Origin: Sphingomonadales bacterium UBA2369
Lineage (GTDB): Bacteria > Pseudomonadota > Alphaproteobacteria > Sphingomonadales > Sphingomonadaceae
Length of the DNA: 64,000 bases
Direction of reading: 5' to 3'
NCBI GenBank assembly: GCA_002344055.1
Contig: DDTH01000017.1
Location: 62,344 to 126,343 of the forward strand
The notes beneath the pieces were generated by a model. It was not told the DNA's origin and ran no database searches. It saw only the letters and a list, made by a program, of their open reading frames with translations. Both the position numbers and the translations under genes were made by a program. Below, piece by piece: positions 52,224 to 61,479 of the stretch (positions are counted from its first letter, which is position 1; every line of letters starts with the position of its first letter).

Positions 52224-53977
52224 GCCATTGCCGCATCGGCCTCCATCGGGCGGGCATAGTGAAAGCCCTGTGCATAGGTGCAGCCCATCGCGGCGAGGCG
52301 GTTGCCGAGCGCGCGTTCCTCGATTCCTTCCGCCGTCGTTTCCATGCCGAGCGCGTCGGCGAGAGACAGGATGGCGCGGACGATCGCCGCGCTGTCATTG
52401 TCGTGCAGCAGATCGGCGATCAGGCTGCGGTCGATCTTCAACACGTCGATCGGCAGCCGCTGCAGCATCGCCAGCGACGTATAGCCGGTACCGAAGTCGT
52501 CCATCGCGACCCGCACGTCGAGCTGCTTCAACGCCACCAGCACATCGGCGGCTCGGTCCGGGTCCTGAATGATCGCGCTTTCCGTCAGCTCGAGCACCAG
52601 CCGGTTGCCGGGCAGGCCGCTCGCGGCGAGTGCGTCCGTGACCAGCACGGCAATGTCGTCGCGGCTGATCTGGATCGCCGAAAGGTTGACGCTCATCCGA
52701 AGCGGCAGCGGGTGACCCATCTGACGGTCCCAGGCCGCCATGGTCTGCGTCGCTTCCTCGAGCGCCCAGCGGCCGAGCGGCACGATCAGGCCGGATTCCT
52801 CCGCGACCGGGATGAATTCGTTGGGCGAAACCGGCTCGTGCGGATCATTCTTCCATCGCGCCAGAGCCTCGAACGAGGCCACCCGGCCCGTGGCCAGCTC
52901 GATCAAAGGCTGAAAGGCGAGCGTGAGTTCGTCCGATTCGATCGCGCGGCGCAGATTGGTTTCCATGCTGAACCGGCGCCGCACCGCCTGCGCCTCTACA
53001 GGCTCGTAGACCTGCGTCGTCCCTGTGCGCTTGGCGCGCTTAAGCGCGAATTGCGCGTTTCGCAGCACTTCCTCGGCGCCGCCGCCCTGCGGACTCACCA
53101 AAGCGCAGCCGATCGCGCAATCGACGCGGATTTCAAGCTCGGTCAGGCGGAAGGGCAGGCTCAGCACCGCCTTCAGCCGCTCCGCCGCCCGCAGCGCGTC
53201 GGCGACCCCGCGGTCGAGCTTCAGCAGGATGGCGAATTCGTCACCCGACGTGCGGGCCAGCATGTCGGTCGGGCGCAGCGCCGAGACCAGCCGGCGGGCG
53301 AACGTGATCAGCAATTCGTCGCCGGCCAGCGCACCCATCGATTCGTTGACCCGGCTGAAGCGGGTAAGATCGAGCGCGAGCACCGCATAGCGGCCGTCGG
53401 CGCGCGCTTCGTCGGCCAGAATGGCATCGACATGTTCGTTGAAGGAAAGCCGGTTCGGCAGTCCCGTCAGACTGTCCAGCAGCATCTCCGAGCGAAGATG
53501 GCGTTCGGTATCGACCTGCGAAGTGCGGTCGATCATCGAGACGATGACCCGCGTCGGTCCCTCCATCAGGCTTTCGACGCGGGCGAAACGCACGGTGAAG
53601 TGGCGGGCAGCGACGCTCCGGCCGTCAGTGGTTTCGAACTGCTCCGCCGGTTCGTCGCCGGCCATGAATGCGGATAGCCGCTTGCCGATCATGCCACTGC
53701 TCAGCAGCTTCACGCCGGCAAGGTCACGACACTCGCCCCTCTCATCCCATTCGGCGATGTCGCGGAACGGCTGGTTGACGCACTGGATCGCCTGCCCTTC
53801 GGGCAGTAGCGCGACGATCGCCGCGGGGATCGGCAAGGCGTCGAGATAGCGTTGCCGTGTGGCCGAAAGGAAATCGGCGAGGCCATGGCCGCACAAGGCA
53901 TCGGCGAGCGCGGCCAGGTCCTGGCTCGCCTCCTCCGCCGGCCGTTCTTTTTTGGCGCTTCGCGACTGCATCGCCAA
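52199..53977 (-). CDS. GGDEF/EAL cyclic-di-GMP enzyme with N-terminal PAS-like domain
   Basis: A 592-residue protein. Residues 35-165 are PAS-like; 170-330 are GGDEF with an altered signature ARTSGDEFAILL (SGDEF); 340-590 are EAL with SFEALARW, ELTESAI and MDDFGTGYTSLAML, so the phosphodiesterase site is intact. Net activity is uncertain; SGDEF is often still functional. Soluble. Confidence 0.92.
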   Translation of the reverse strand: MAMQSRSAKKERPAEEASQDLAALADALCGHGLADFLSATRQRYLDALPIPAAIVALLPEGQAIQCVNQPFRDIAEWDERGECRDLAGVKLLSSGMIGKRLSAFMAGDEPAEQFETTDGRSVAARHFTVRFARVESLMEGPTRVIVSMIDRTSQVDTERHLRSEMLLDSLTGLPNRLSFNEHVDAILADEARADGRYAVLALDLTRFSRVNESMGALAGDELLITFARRLVSALRPTDMLARTSGDEFAILLKLDRGVADALRAAERLKAVLSLPFRLTELEIRVDCAIGCALVSPQGGGAEEVLRNAQFALKRAKRTGTTQVYEPVEAQAVRRRFSMETNLRRAIESDELTLAFQPLIELATGRVASFEALARWKNDPHEPVSPNEFIPVAEESGLIVPLGRWALEEATQTMAAWDRQMGHPLPLRMSVNLSAIQISRDDIAVLVTDALAASGLPGNRLVLELTESAIIQDPDRAADVLVALKQLDVRVAMDDFGTGYTSLAMLQRLPIDVLKIDRSLIADLLHDNDSAAIVRAILSLADALGMETTAEGIEERALGNRLAAMGCTYAQGFHYARPMEADAAMAYWLERNA

Positions 53978-54035
53978 CTCGCTTAGGCGGACTTGGTTAA
54001 TTCTTGATTTCCCAAATGATTCCCGCCCGAAACGA

Positions 54036-56285
54036 TCAGAAGCGATTGTTCCGCGGGAAACCCTGTGGCGGCATCCGTCCGGCTGCGGCGCGCGCGGTCA
54101 ACCAAGGGCCCATATCCTCGGTCCGCGTCCGCCCGCTGTCTCCGCCCAGCGACCAGCTCAGCCCCTCTTCGGCGCGGAAAGTGGTCGCGTCCGACAGGCC
54201 CCCGTCGCGGTAGCGCTGCAGCGTAACGCCCTGCCCCCGGCCCATTTCGGGCAGGTTCTCGGCGATCGGGAAGGCGACCAGCTTGCGATTGTCCCCGATC
54301 ACCGCGACCCAATCGTCCGCCGGCCTGATCGGCCGCACGACTTTCAGTTTCTGACCGGCGCGCAGATTGACCACCTGCTTGCCCTTGCGCGTCTCCGCCA
54401 CCGCCGCAGCGGCCAGCGTGATGAAGCCCTTCCCGTCAGACGAGGCGACCAGCAATTTCTCCGCGCCGGCCGCGCGGAACAGGGCGATGATGCTCCCCTC
54501 GCCCTCGATATCGGCCATCAGCTTCACCGGCTCGCCGAAGCCGCGGCCGCCGGGCAATTTGTCGGCGGCGAGCGTGTAGAAACGGCCATCAGACGAGGCG
54601 AGCAGGATCTTGTCGGTGGTGTGCGCGTGAAGCAGGGGAAAGCCGAGCGCGTCGCCTTCCTTGAACTTCAAGCTGTCGGCCTCGCCCGCCTCGACATGGC
54701 CCTTCATCGCCCGGATCCAGCCGCGCTGCGACAGGATCACGGTTATCGGCTCCCGCTCGATCATCGCTTCCAGCGGAATTTCGCGGGCCGGACCGGCTTC
54801 CTCGATCAGCGTGCGGCGGCGGCCAAGCTCGGTCTCAGGGCCGTAGCGCTTCTTCAACTCGGCCAGATCCTTCTTCAGTCGGGTCCGCTGGCGCGCGGGA
54901 CTCTCGACCAAAGCGGTCAGTTCGGCGCGTTCTTTCTCCAGCTTTTCGCGCTCGGACTTGATCTCCATTTCCTCGAGCCGGCGCAGCGAGCGCAGCCGCA
55001 TGTTGAGGATCGCCTCGGTCTGCCGGTCGGTGAGGCCGAACTCCGCCATCATCACCGGCTTGGGCTCGTCCTCGGTGCGGATGATCTCGATCACCCGGTC
55101 GAGATTGAGATAGGCGATCAGATAGCCGTCGAGCAGCTCGATCCGGTCGGCGATCTTGGCCAAGCGATGGTTCGAGCGCTTGACCAGCACCTCGATCTGG
55201 AACTTCACCCATTCACTCAGCACCTCGCGCAGACCCATCACGCGCGGCGTGCGGCTCGCGTCGAGCACGTTGAGGTTCAGCGAGAAGCGCGTCTCCAGGT
55301 CGCTCAGCCGGAACAGGCTGTCCATCAACACCTGCGGATCGACGGTGCGGGCGCGCGGCTCCAGCACGATGCGGATTTCGGCGTCCGATTCGTCGCGCAC
55401 GTCGGCCAGGATCGGCAATTTCTTGTCCGCGATGAGCGTGGCGATCTGCTCGATCAATTTGCCCTTCTGCACGCCATACGGAATTTCGGTGACGACCAGA
55501 GTCCAGCCGCCGCCTTTCTCCCGCTCCACCTCGACCCGCGCCCGCACCCGGAAGGCGCCGCGCCCGGTGGCGTATGCGAGCGCAATCACCTCCGCGCTGT
55601 CGGCGACGATGCCGCCGGTCGGGAAATCCGGGCCGCTCACGAAATCCATCATGGCCGCGTCGCTGGCGTGCGGATCGTCGATCAGGTGCGTCGCGGCGTC
55701 GATCAGCTCGGCGGCATTGTGCGGCGGGATGCTGGTCGCCATGCCGACCGCGATGCCGCTGGCGCCGTTGGCGAGCAGGTTCGGGAACAGGCCGGGGAAA
55801 ACCTCCGGCTCCTCATCCTCGCCATTGTAGGTGGGTTTGAACTCGACCGTGCCTTCGTCCAGCCCGGCCATCAGGTCGATCGCGACCCGCGTCAGCCGCG
55901 CCTCGGTATAGCGGTAGGCGGCGGCATTATCGCCGTCGATATTGCCGAAATTGCCCTGCCCGTCGACGAGCGGGTAACGCAGCGCGAACGTCTGGGCGAG
56001 GCGGACCATCGCGTCATAGACCGACTGGTCGCCATGCGGATGATATTTGCCGATCACGTCGCCGACGACGCGCGCGCATTTCTTGTAGGCCGAGGCGGGA
56101 TCGAGTTTCAGCCCCCGCATCGCCCACAGCAGGCGGCGGTGCACCGGCTTCAGCCCGTCGCGCAGGTCGGGCAGCGAGCGGGCAGTGATCGTCGAAAGAG
56201 CGTAGACGAGGTAACGCTGCGACAGCGCCTCATCGAAGGCGGCATCGACAATGGCGGGCGGCTGGTCGTCAAGCTGGGTGGGCAT
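54036..56285 (-). CDS. parC: DNA topoisomerase IV subunit A
   Basis: A 749-residue ParC. YLVYALSTITARSLPDLRDGLKPVHRRLLW, the catalytic Tyr in AAYRYTEARL, and a coiled-coil with ERAELTALVESPARQRTRLKKDL. The C-terminal domain has six beta-propeller blades of reduced length, as in ParC rather than GyrA. No quinolone-resistance replacement can be judged with confidence. Confidence 0.96.
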   Translation of the reverse strand: MPTQLDDQPPAIVDAAFDEALSQRYLVYALSTITARSLPDLRDGLKPVHRRLLWAMRGLKLDPASAYKKCARVVGDVIGKYHPHGDQSVYDAMVRLAQTFALRYPLVDGQGNFGNIDGDNAAAYRYTEARLTRVAIDLMAGLDEGTVEFKPTYNGEDEEPEVFPGLFPNLLANGASGIAVGMATSIPPHNAAELIDAATHLIDDPHASDAAMMDFVSGPDFPTGGIVADSAEVIALAYATGRGAFRVRARVEVEREKGGGWTLVVTEIPYGVQKGKLIEQIATLIADKKLPILADVRDESDAEIRIVLEPRARTVDPQVLMDSLFRLSDLETRFSLNLNVLDASRTPRVMGLREVLSEWVKFQIEVLVKRSNHRLAKIADRIELLDGYLIAYLNLDRVIEIIRTEDEPKPVMMAEFGLTDRQTEAILNMRLRSLRRLEEMEIKSEREKLEKERAELTALVESPARQRTRLKKDLAELKKRYGPETELGRRRTLIEEAGPAREIPLEAMIEREPITVILSQRGWIRAMKGHVEAGEADSLKFKEGDALGFPLLHAHTTDKILLASSDGRFYTLAADKLPGGRGFGEPVKLMADIEGEGSIIALFRAAGAEKLLVASSDGKGFITLAAAAVAETRKGKQVVNLRAGQKLKVVRPIRPADDWVAVIGDNRKLVAFPIAENLPEMGRGQGVTLQRYRDGGLSDATTFRAEEGLSWSLGGDSGRTRTEDMGPWLTARAAAGRMPPQGFPRNNRF

Positions 56286-56794
56286 CGTGCGAGGCGGTTA
56301 GCAAGCCAGGCGGGCGCTGGCGAGGGTGAGAGTCGGCGCGACGCCAAAGTCGCCAAAGTCCCCCATGATCGGCCGGGAAAATCCAATGTTTTCAGTGAAG
56401 GATTTTGGCGGGTTCGGGGTGCTGGAAGGGGCGGCGCGATCGGTCATGGGTGGAACGATAGGCGAACGAAGAGCGGTAGGAAAGCTGGACGAAGCTTGGT
56501 GCGGGGCCGAGGCGCCGGGCGTGAAGAAGAGCCACCCCCAGCCCCTCCAGCAAGGGCTGGAGGGGAGTCAGGTCGTGCGGGCCGCTCGCGATCTGACTCC
56601 CCTCCACGATTTCGTGGAGGGGTTGGGGGTGGTTCTTTCTTCCCGATTCTTACTCCTCATTCTTATTCCTCGCCCTTCTTCGAAGCCCACTCCTCCCCAC
56701 CCCCTACACCCATCTCAAACCCCGCGAATTTTCCGCCTTTGCTATTCTCAACTAATTAGGTAATGTTTCATTCCCAACGATAAGGAGGATGCCA
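56286..56794. other. Intergenic region with compound repeat
   Basis: About 500 bp between the divergent parC and a lipoprotein gene. It has the 120-bp double hairpin described separately (56523-56642), a pyrimidine-rich stretch after it (TTCTTACTCCTCATTCTTATTCCTCG) and a possible promoter for the lipoprotein gene near 56740. No gene is supported. Confidence 0.5.
56523..56642. repeat. 120-bp double-hairpin repeat (REP/MITE-like)
   Basis: Two internal hairpins, CCCCTCCAGC/GCTGGAGGGG and CCCCTCCACGA/TCGTGGAGGGG, are themselves enclosed by outer arms AGCCACCCCCAGCCCCTCC and GGAGGGGTTGGGGGTGGTT, so the whole can fold back on itself. Inner arms GGGGAGTCAG and CTGACTCCCC also pair. The layout suggests a mobile or amplified extragenic element. 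Confidence 0.72.
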
Positions 56795-57700
56795 ATGCGT
56801 GTTTCTCTCGCCCTCATGGGACTCGCCGCTCTCGCCCTCGCCGGCTGCGGCGGCAACAAGTCCGGGCCGGATGGTCCCGACTCGTCCGCGACAATGTCAG
56901 CCAACAGCATCGCCACTGACGAGGCCGCCGGCAGCGGCGCGCCTTCGACCATGGCCACGCGCGGCCCCGGCACCGGTACCGCACCGCCGCACATCTCGCC
57001 CGATGCCGCGCCGGATGTCGCCTTCGGCTATCGCTACAATTTCGGCCTGCCGGGCGAACGGATCGCATCGGTGCAGCAGCGCCATGCCGCTCTGTGCGAG
57101 GAAATGGGGGTCGCCCGCTGCCGGATCACCGGTATGAATTATACCGGCCGCGACAATGACGTGCGCGCCGACCTCAACCTCGCGGTCGAACCGGGTCTCG
57201 CTCACCGCTTCGGCGAACGCGCGATGGAAAGCGTGCGTGAGGCGGAGGGGCGGCTGATCGACAGCCAGGTAACCGGCCGCGACGTCGGCACCGGCATTCG
57301 CGGCACCACCCGCACGATCGCGCAGCTGGAGGAGCAGCTCGCCGAGCTGGAGGCGCAGATCGCCCGCGGCGGCAGCGTCGGCACGATCCGCGACCTCAAT
57401 CACGAGGCCGCGGGCATCCGTTCGCAGCTCCAGTCGCTGCGCGGCAACCGCAGCGAAGCGCGTGAGGAATTGGCGACGACGCCGGTCGTCCTGTCCTACC
57501 GTTCCGGCGTCTATGCCACCGGCACGCCGGACTTTGGCGGCGCCCTCGCCAATGCCTGGGATCAGGCCAAGTGGCTCGCCTACGGGCTGTTCATGATCCT
57601 CGTCATGCTCTCGCCCTGGCTGGCTGGCGCAGGGCTGATCTGGCTCGGCGTCCGGGCGGTCCGCCGCCGCCGCGCGGCAGGCGAAGCTCCGGCGGCCTGA
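56795..57700 (+). CDS. DUF4349 lipoprotein
   Basis: A 301-residue lipoprotein. GGAGG lies six bases before the ATG at 56795. Lipobox ALALAGC; a linker; a DUF4349 domain with a coiled coil (QLEEQLAELEAQIARGG, REAREELATTPVVLSYRSG); and a C-terminal transmembrane helix (WLAYGLFMILVMLSPWLAGAG) with a basic end. Function unknown. Confidence 0.88.
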   Translation: MRVSLALMGLAALALAGCGGNKSGPDGPDSSATMSANSIATDEAAGSGAPSTMATRGPGTGTAPPHISPDAAPDVAFGYRYNFGLPGERIASVQQRHAALCEEMGVARCRITGMNYTGRDNDVRADLNLAVEPGLAHRFGERAMESVREAEGRLIDSQVTGRDVGTGIRGTTRTIAQLEEQLAELEAQIARGGSVGTIRDLNHEAAGIRSQLQSLRGNRSEAREELATTPVVLSYRSGVYATGTPDFGGALANAWDQAKWLAYGLFMILVMLSPWLAGAGLIWLGVRAVRRRRAAGEAPAA

Positions 57701-57710
57701 CGGGAACCGA

Positions 57711-57750
57711 GAGGCGGCGCCGATCCTCGCCGGCGGCGCCTCTTTTTCTG
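57711..57750 (+). terminator. Intrinsic terminator after the DUF4349 gene
   Basis: GAGGCGGCGCC and GGCGGCGCCTC can form a GC-rich hairpin (some bulges), followed by TTTTT. A second hairpin (AGCCCCTCCCCC-ACAA-GGGGGGAGGGCT, 57751-57778) may serve the converging LysR gene. Confidence 0.65.
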
Positions 57751-57778
57751 AGCCCCTCCCCCACAAGGGGGGAGGGCT

Positions 57779-58702
57779 TCAGTCCAAAGCCTCAAAGATT
57801 TCGGGCATTTCCGTCGCCTTCAATTTCTCGACCTCGGCCAGCACGAAGTCACGCAGCGCCGCCACCTTCGGCGAGCGGCGCTTATATTCCGGATAGACCA
57901 GCCAGAAGCCCTTGGCCTCGACCGTCACATCCGCGAAGAGCTGCACCAGCCGCCCGGCCGCCATCGTGCCGCGCCAGAACATCGGCGTCAGGATCGCGGC
58001 GCCCACGCCGCCCATCGCAGCATTGCCCTCCATCGATTGTGCGTCGAGCCGGATGCCGCCCGGTTCACTCGCCGGCACGGGGACACCGACCTGCCGAAAC
58101 CAGTCCGCCCACCAATGATCGTCGGGCGTGATGCGCGGCACGCGGAGCAGATCGGCGGGCTTGTCGATGCGGTACTGATCGCGGAATTCCGGCGTGCAGA
58201 GCGGCGTGCCGTGCAGGCGGAACAGGAAATGGCTGCGCAGGCCGGGCCAGGCCCTGGCTGTCGCGCCGCTGCGGATCGCGACATCGACATCCTCCTGCGC
58301 GAAATCGATCAGGTGATTTTGGGTGAGCAGCCGCACCGCCAACTCGGGCCGCGGCAGTTGGAAGCGGCCCATGCGCTGCGCCATCCATTCCGACGCGAAG
58401 GTCTGGGTCGCGCTGATCGTCAGCACCGACGCGTTGTCGGCGAGCAGGCCGGAGAAAGCGTCGGCGATCTGATCGAGCCCGGTGGTCACCAGCCCGGCCG
58501 CGCGCCGCCCCGCCTCGGTCAGCTGCACGCGGCGATTTGCGCGCAGGAACAGGGGCACGCCGAGCCGTTCTTCGAGCAACTTCACCTGATAGCTGACCGC
58601 CGCCTGCGTCATGCCGAGTTCGGCGGCGGCCCGGGTGAAGCTCTGGTGGCGCGCCGCCGCTTCGAAGACGCGGACGGCGGCGAGGGGTGGAAGGCTGCGC
58701 AT
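57779..58702 (-). CDS. LysR-family regulator (GcvA-like)
   Basis: A 307-residue regulator. Winged-helix N-terminus LPPLAAVRVFEAAARHQSFTRAAAELGMTQAAVSYQVKLLEERLGVPLF; ligand-binding part from about 90. The ATG at 58702 gives the family length. It is divergent from the small-protein pair 58832/59069 and probably controls them; the 130-bp spacer should hold its sites. Confidence 0.93.
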   Translation of the reverse strand: MRSLPPLAAVRVFEAAARHQSFTRAAAELGMTQAAVSYQVKLLEERLGVPLFLRANRRVQLTEAGRRAAGLVTTGLDQIADAFSGLLADNASVLTISATQTFASEWMAQRMGRFQLPRPELAVRLLTQNHLIDFAQEDVDVAIRSGATARAWPGLRSHFLFRLHGTPLCTPEFRDQYRIDKPADLLRVPRITPDDHWWADWFRQVGVPVPASEPGGIRLDAQSMEGNAAMGGVGAAILTPMFWRGTMAAGRLVQLFADVTVEAKGFWLVYPEYKRRSPKVAALRDFVLAEVEKLKATEMPEIFEALD

Positions 58703-58831
58703 CGCCGATACCCATAAGCCAGCCTTATTCTCGCTGTCGATCCTTTCGTTGGCGGCACGAGCCGCGAACCGCCATATCCCGGGCAACGAAGAACGACGCG
58801 GATGGGCCGCTCGGAACGAGAAGGAAGTGAC

Positions 58832-59041
58832 ATGATGCAGGACATCATTCTCGGCCGCGTCTGGGCCGATCACCACCAGCGCATCTATGGCAGCGACATT
58901 GAGGCGCCGGACGACGGGGCCGCCCGGACCGCGCGCACCGCGCCCGGCTCCGTCCCGGTCGCCGGCAAGGCGATCGTGCTCGCTGTGGTCGCCAGCATGG
59001 CGAGCCTCGGCTCCAGCCTCGCGACCGTCGCCACCGCCTGA
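58832..59041 (+). CDS. Small membrane protein, LysR-linked
   Basis: A 69-residue protein with AAGGAAGTGAC before the ATG at 58832. Polar first half (MMQDIILGRVWADHHQRIY), then one transmembrane helix (AIVLAVVASMASLGSSLATV) near the C-terminus. No family recognised. Confidence 0.7.
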   Translation: MMQDIILGRVWADHHQRIYGSDIEAPDDGAARTARTAPGSVPVAGKAIVLAVVASMASLGSSLATVATA

Positions 59042-59068
59042 ATCAATCGAAATATTGGAGACAAGATC

Positions 59069-59179
59069 ATGAACCGCACCATCGAAACCAAGACCTTCTG
59101 GCGCTCGCTGCTCGACAGCTTCCGGGTGCTGACCCGGCGCCAGTGGCAAGCTCCCTGGCGGGATCGCTCCCCCTATTGA
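59069..59179 (+). CDS. 36-residue basic small protein
   Basis: Starts 27 bp after the previous stop with TTGGAGACAAGATC before the ATG. Sequence from MNRTIETKTFWRSLLDSF to WRDRSPY is Arg/Trp-rich, loosely like DUF1127 proteins. Same operon as 58832. Confidence 0.6.
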   Translation: MNRTIETKTFWRSLLDSFRVLTRRQWQAPWRDRSPY

Positions 59180-59186
59180 TCCCGCC

Positions 59187-59269
59187 ATCGTCCCGGCGTG
59201 AGGCCGCTCTTTCCCGCTTTGGCGCTCCCGCAAACGGCGCTAAGCGAGGCGTGCCTCCGCCGGGACGAT
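59187..59269 (+). repeat. 83-nt inverted-repeat leader before the esterase gene
   Basis: ATCGTCCCGGCG (59187-59198) pairs perfectly with CGCCGGGACGAT (59258-59269), with inner AGGC/GCCT. It ends six bases before the TTG start of the next gene, so it may act as a terminator, attenuator or stabilising leader. Confidence 0.6.
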
Positions 59270-59274
59270 AGATT

Positions 59275-60195
59275 TTGAAGAAGACCAATTTCCTTGCGCT
59301 GCTCCCGCTCGCGGCTCTAGCCGCCTGCTCGATGAGCACGCCGTCCCCTACTCCGCCGCCGCCCGTCGAACCGGCCACGCTGCTGACCTGGGACCAGTTC
59401 CTCGCCCGCGAGCGTCCCCAACCTGACCGCACCATCTCTTACGGCGATCACGAGCGGCAGGTCGTCGATCTCTATCTTCCGCAAGGCCCCGGCCCCCACC
59501 CTGTCGTCGTTATGGTCCATGGCGGCTGCTGGAGCGCGCCGTGGGACCGCACTTTGATGAACCACATTTCCGGCGACCTGCGCCGGCGCGGCATCGCAGT
59601 GTGGAACATCGACTATCGCGTCATCGAAAATGGCAACGGCTATCCGCACGTCTTCGACGACACCTGGGCAGCGATCCACCAGCTGACGATCCAGGCCTAT
59701 CAGTACAATCTCGACGTGAATCGGGTGGTCGCGGTCGGCCATTCCGCCGGCGGGCATCTGGCGCTCTGGTACGGGTCGAAGCGCGCGCGCTGGCAGCCCT
59801 TGCCGCACGTGCGAATGATCCCGCCGCCGGAATTCCGCGCCGTGGTCAGCCTGGGCGGCCTGCCCGATCTGGAACTGGCCGCGCAGCCGCCGGGCAGCGG
59901 CTGCGGCACCGAAGTGATCGGGCAGCTCGTGGGTCCCGGCCGCGCCGATCCCTTCGCCGACACTTCCGTCCCGCGCATGGGCGCTCTCGGTATCCCGCAG
60001 GTGCTGATCAACGGTACGCAGGACCGCATCATCCCAACCCATTTCGCCGAGGATTATCGCACGAAAATGGCCGCGCTCGGCGACCGCGACATCCGCGTGC
60101 GCCTGATCGAGCGGACCGGCCATATCGAACTGGTCGCGCCGGAGACGGCCGCCTGGGCCGCCGCGGTCGAAGAGATTGAGAGGGCGCTGCGCTGA
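59275..60195 (+). CDS. Alpha/beta-hydrolase lipoprotein, possible kynurenine formamidase
   Basis: A 306-residue esterase. A lipobox (LPLAALAAC) anchors it in the envelope. HGGCW oxyanion motif, nucleophile GHSAGGHL, acid in NGTQDRIIP and His in ERTGHIEL. It overlaps kynU by one base, so formylkynurenine hydrolysis is a fair guess, though a periplasmic location would be odd for that role. TTG start at 59275 with a weak binding site. Confidence 0.82.
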   Translation: MKKTNFLALLPLAALAACSMSTPSPTPPPPVEPATLLTWDQFLARERPQPDRTISYGDHERQVVDLYLPQGPGPHPVVVMVHGGCWSAPWDRTLMNHISGDLRRRGIAVWNIDYRVIENGNGYPHVFDDTWAAIHQLTIQAYQYNLDVNRVVAVGHSAGGHLALWYGSKRARWQPLPHVRMIPPPEFRAVVSLGGLPDLELAAQPPGSGCGTEVIGQLVGPGRADPFADTSVPRMGALGIPQVLINGTQDRIIPTHFAEDYRTKMAALGDRDIRVRLIERTGHIELVAPETAAWAAAVEEIERALR

Positions 60196-61418
60196 TGGCC
60201 TTGACGCTCGATCAGGCCCGGGCGGCGGATGCGGCCGACCCGCTACGCGCATGCCGCGACCGTTTCTCACTGCCCGAGGGAATGATCTATCTCGACGGCA
60301 ATTCGCTTGGCGCCCTGCCTGCCGGATCGGCGGCGAAGGTGGCCAACCTCGTCGAGGCGCAATGGGGCCGCTCGCTCATCAAGGGCTGGAACGAGCACAA
60401 ATGGATCGACGCCCCGGCCCGCGTCGGCGCCCGCATCGCCCCGCTGATCGGGGCGAAGCCGAATGAGGTGATCGCGGCGGATTCGACCAGCGTGAATTTG
60501 TTCAAACTGCTGGTCGCGGCGGCGCGGCTGTCGGACCGCAAGACGATCCTCAGCGAAAGCGGCAATTTCCACACCGATCTGCACATCGCCGCCGGGGTCG
60601 CGAACCTCACGGGCCTCGCCCTCGACATCGCCCCCCGCGCGCAGGTGGAAAAGCGGATCGGCGCGGACACCAATCTGCTTCTGCTGACCCACGTCCACTA
60701 CAAGACCGCAGAGCGGTTCGACATGGCCGAGGTGACCGCGAAAGCGAAGGCCGCGGGCGCGACGACGATCTGGGATCTGAGCCACAGCGCGGGCGCGGTG
60801 CCGCTCGACCTGAATGGCGACGGCGCGGAGCTGGCCGTGGGCTGCGGCTATAAATATCTGAATGGCGGCCCCGGCGCCCCGGCCTTCCTCTACGTCGCCG
60901 AACATCTGCAGGAACGGCTCGGCTCGCCGCTGCAAGGCTGGATGGGCCATGCCGCGCCCTTCGCCTTCACCGACGATTACGCCCCCGCCCCCGGCATCGC
61001 CCGCTTCCTTGCCGGCACGCCGCCGGTAATGGGGCTGGAAGCGCTGGAAGCCGGCCTCGACGCGTTCGACGGCGTGACGATGGAGCGGCTCTGGTCGAAG
61101 TCGATCGAACTCTTCGACATCTTCCACGCCAATATGGAAGCGCATTGCCCGGAGTTGCCGTGCATCACCCCGCGCTGGCACGAGAAGCGCGGCAGCCACA
61201 TTTCCTTCCGCCACCCGCACGCCTTCGAGCTTTGCCAGGCGCTGATAGCCCAGAATGTGATCGGCGATTTCCGCGCGCCCGACGTCCTGCGCTTCGGCAT
61301 CACGCCGCTTTATCTCGGAGCGGAGGACATCGTCCGCGCCGTAGACATCCTCGCCCGCATTCTCCGCGACGAGACGTGGCGCGATCCCAAGTTCGCGGTG
61401 CGGGGCAAAGTCACCTGA
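60195..61418 (+). CDS. kynU: Kynureninase
   Basis: A 407-residue PLP enzyme that cleaves kynurenine to anthranilate and alanine. IYLDGNSLGALP near the start, phosphate-binding ADSTSVNLFK, PLP Asp in TIWDLSHSAGA, and the Lys in GCGYKYLNGGPGAP. ATG overlaps the esterase stop. Confidence 0.96.
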   Translation: MALTLDQARAADAADPLRACRDRFSLPEGMIYLDGNSLGALPAGSAAKVANLVEAQWGRSLIKGWNEHKWIDAPARVGARIAPLIGAKPNEVIAADSTSVNLFKLLVAAARLSDRKTILSESGNFHTDLHIAAGVANLTGLALDIAPRAQVEKRIGADTNLLLLTHVHYKTAERFDMAEVTAKAKAAGATTIWDLSHSAGAVPLDLNGDGAELAVGCGYKYLNGGPGAPAFLYVAEHLQERLGSPLQGWMGHAAPFAFTDDYAPAPGIARFLAGTPPVMGLEALEAGLDAFDGVTMERLWSKSIELFDIFHANMEAHCPELPCITPRWHEKRGSHISFRHPHAFELCQALIAQNVIGDFRAPDVLRFGITPLYLGAEDIVRAVDILARILRDETWRDPKFAVRGKVT

Positions 61419-61479
61419 GCGTTTCTTGCTCTGGAAACACTAACTCCCTATAGCCCCGCGCTCACTGCTCGGAGCGCCC

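Noticed and set aside
53859..56759. 966-residue open frame on the plus strand
   Set aside because: It lies opposite parC, is Arg/His/Gly-rich without family motifs and has no binding site. It is the antisense of a high-GC gene.
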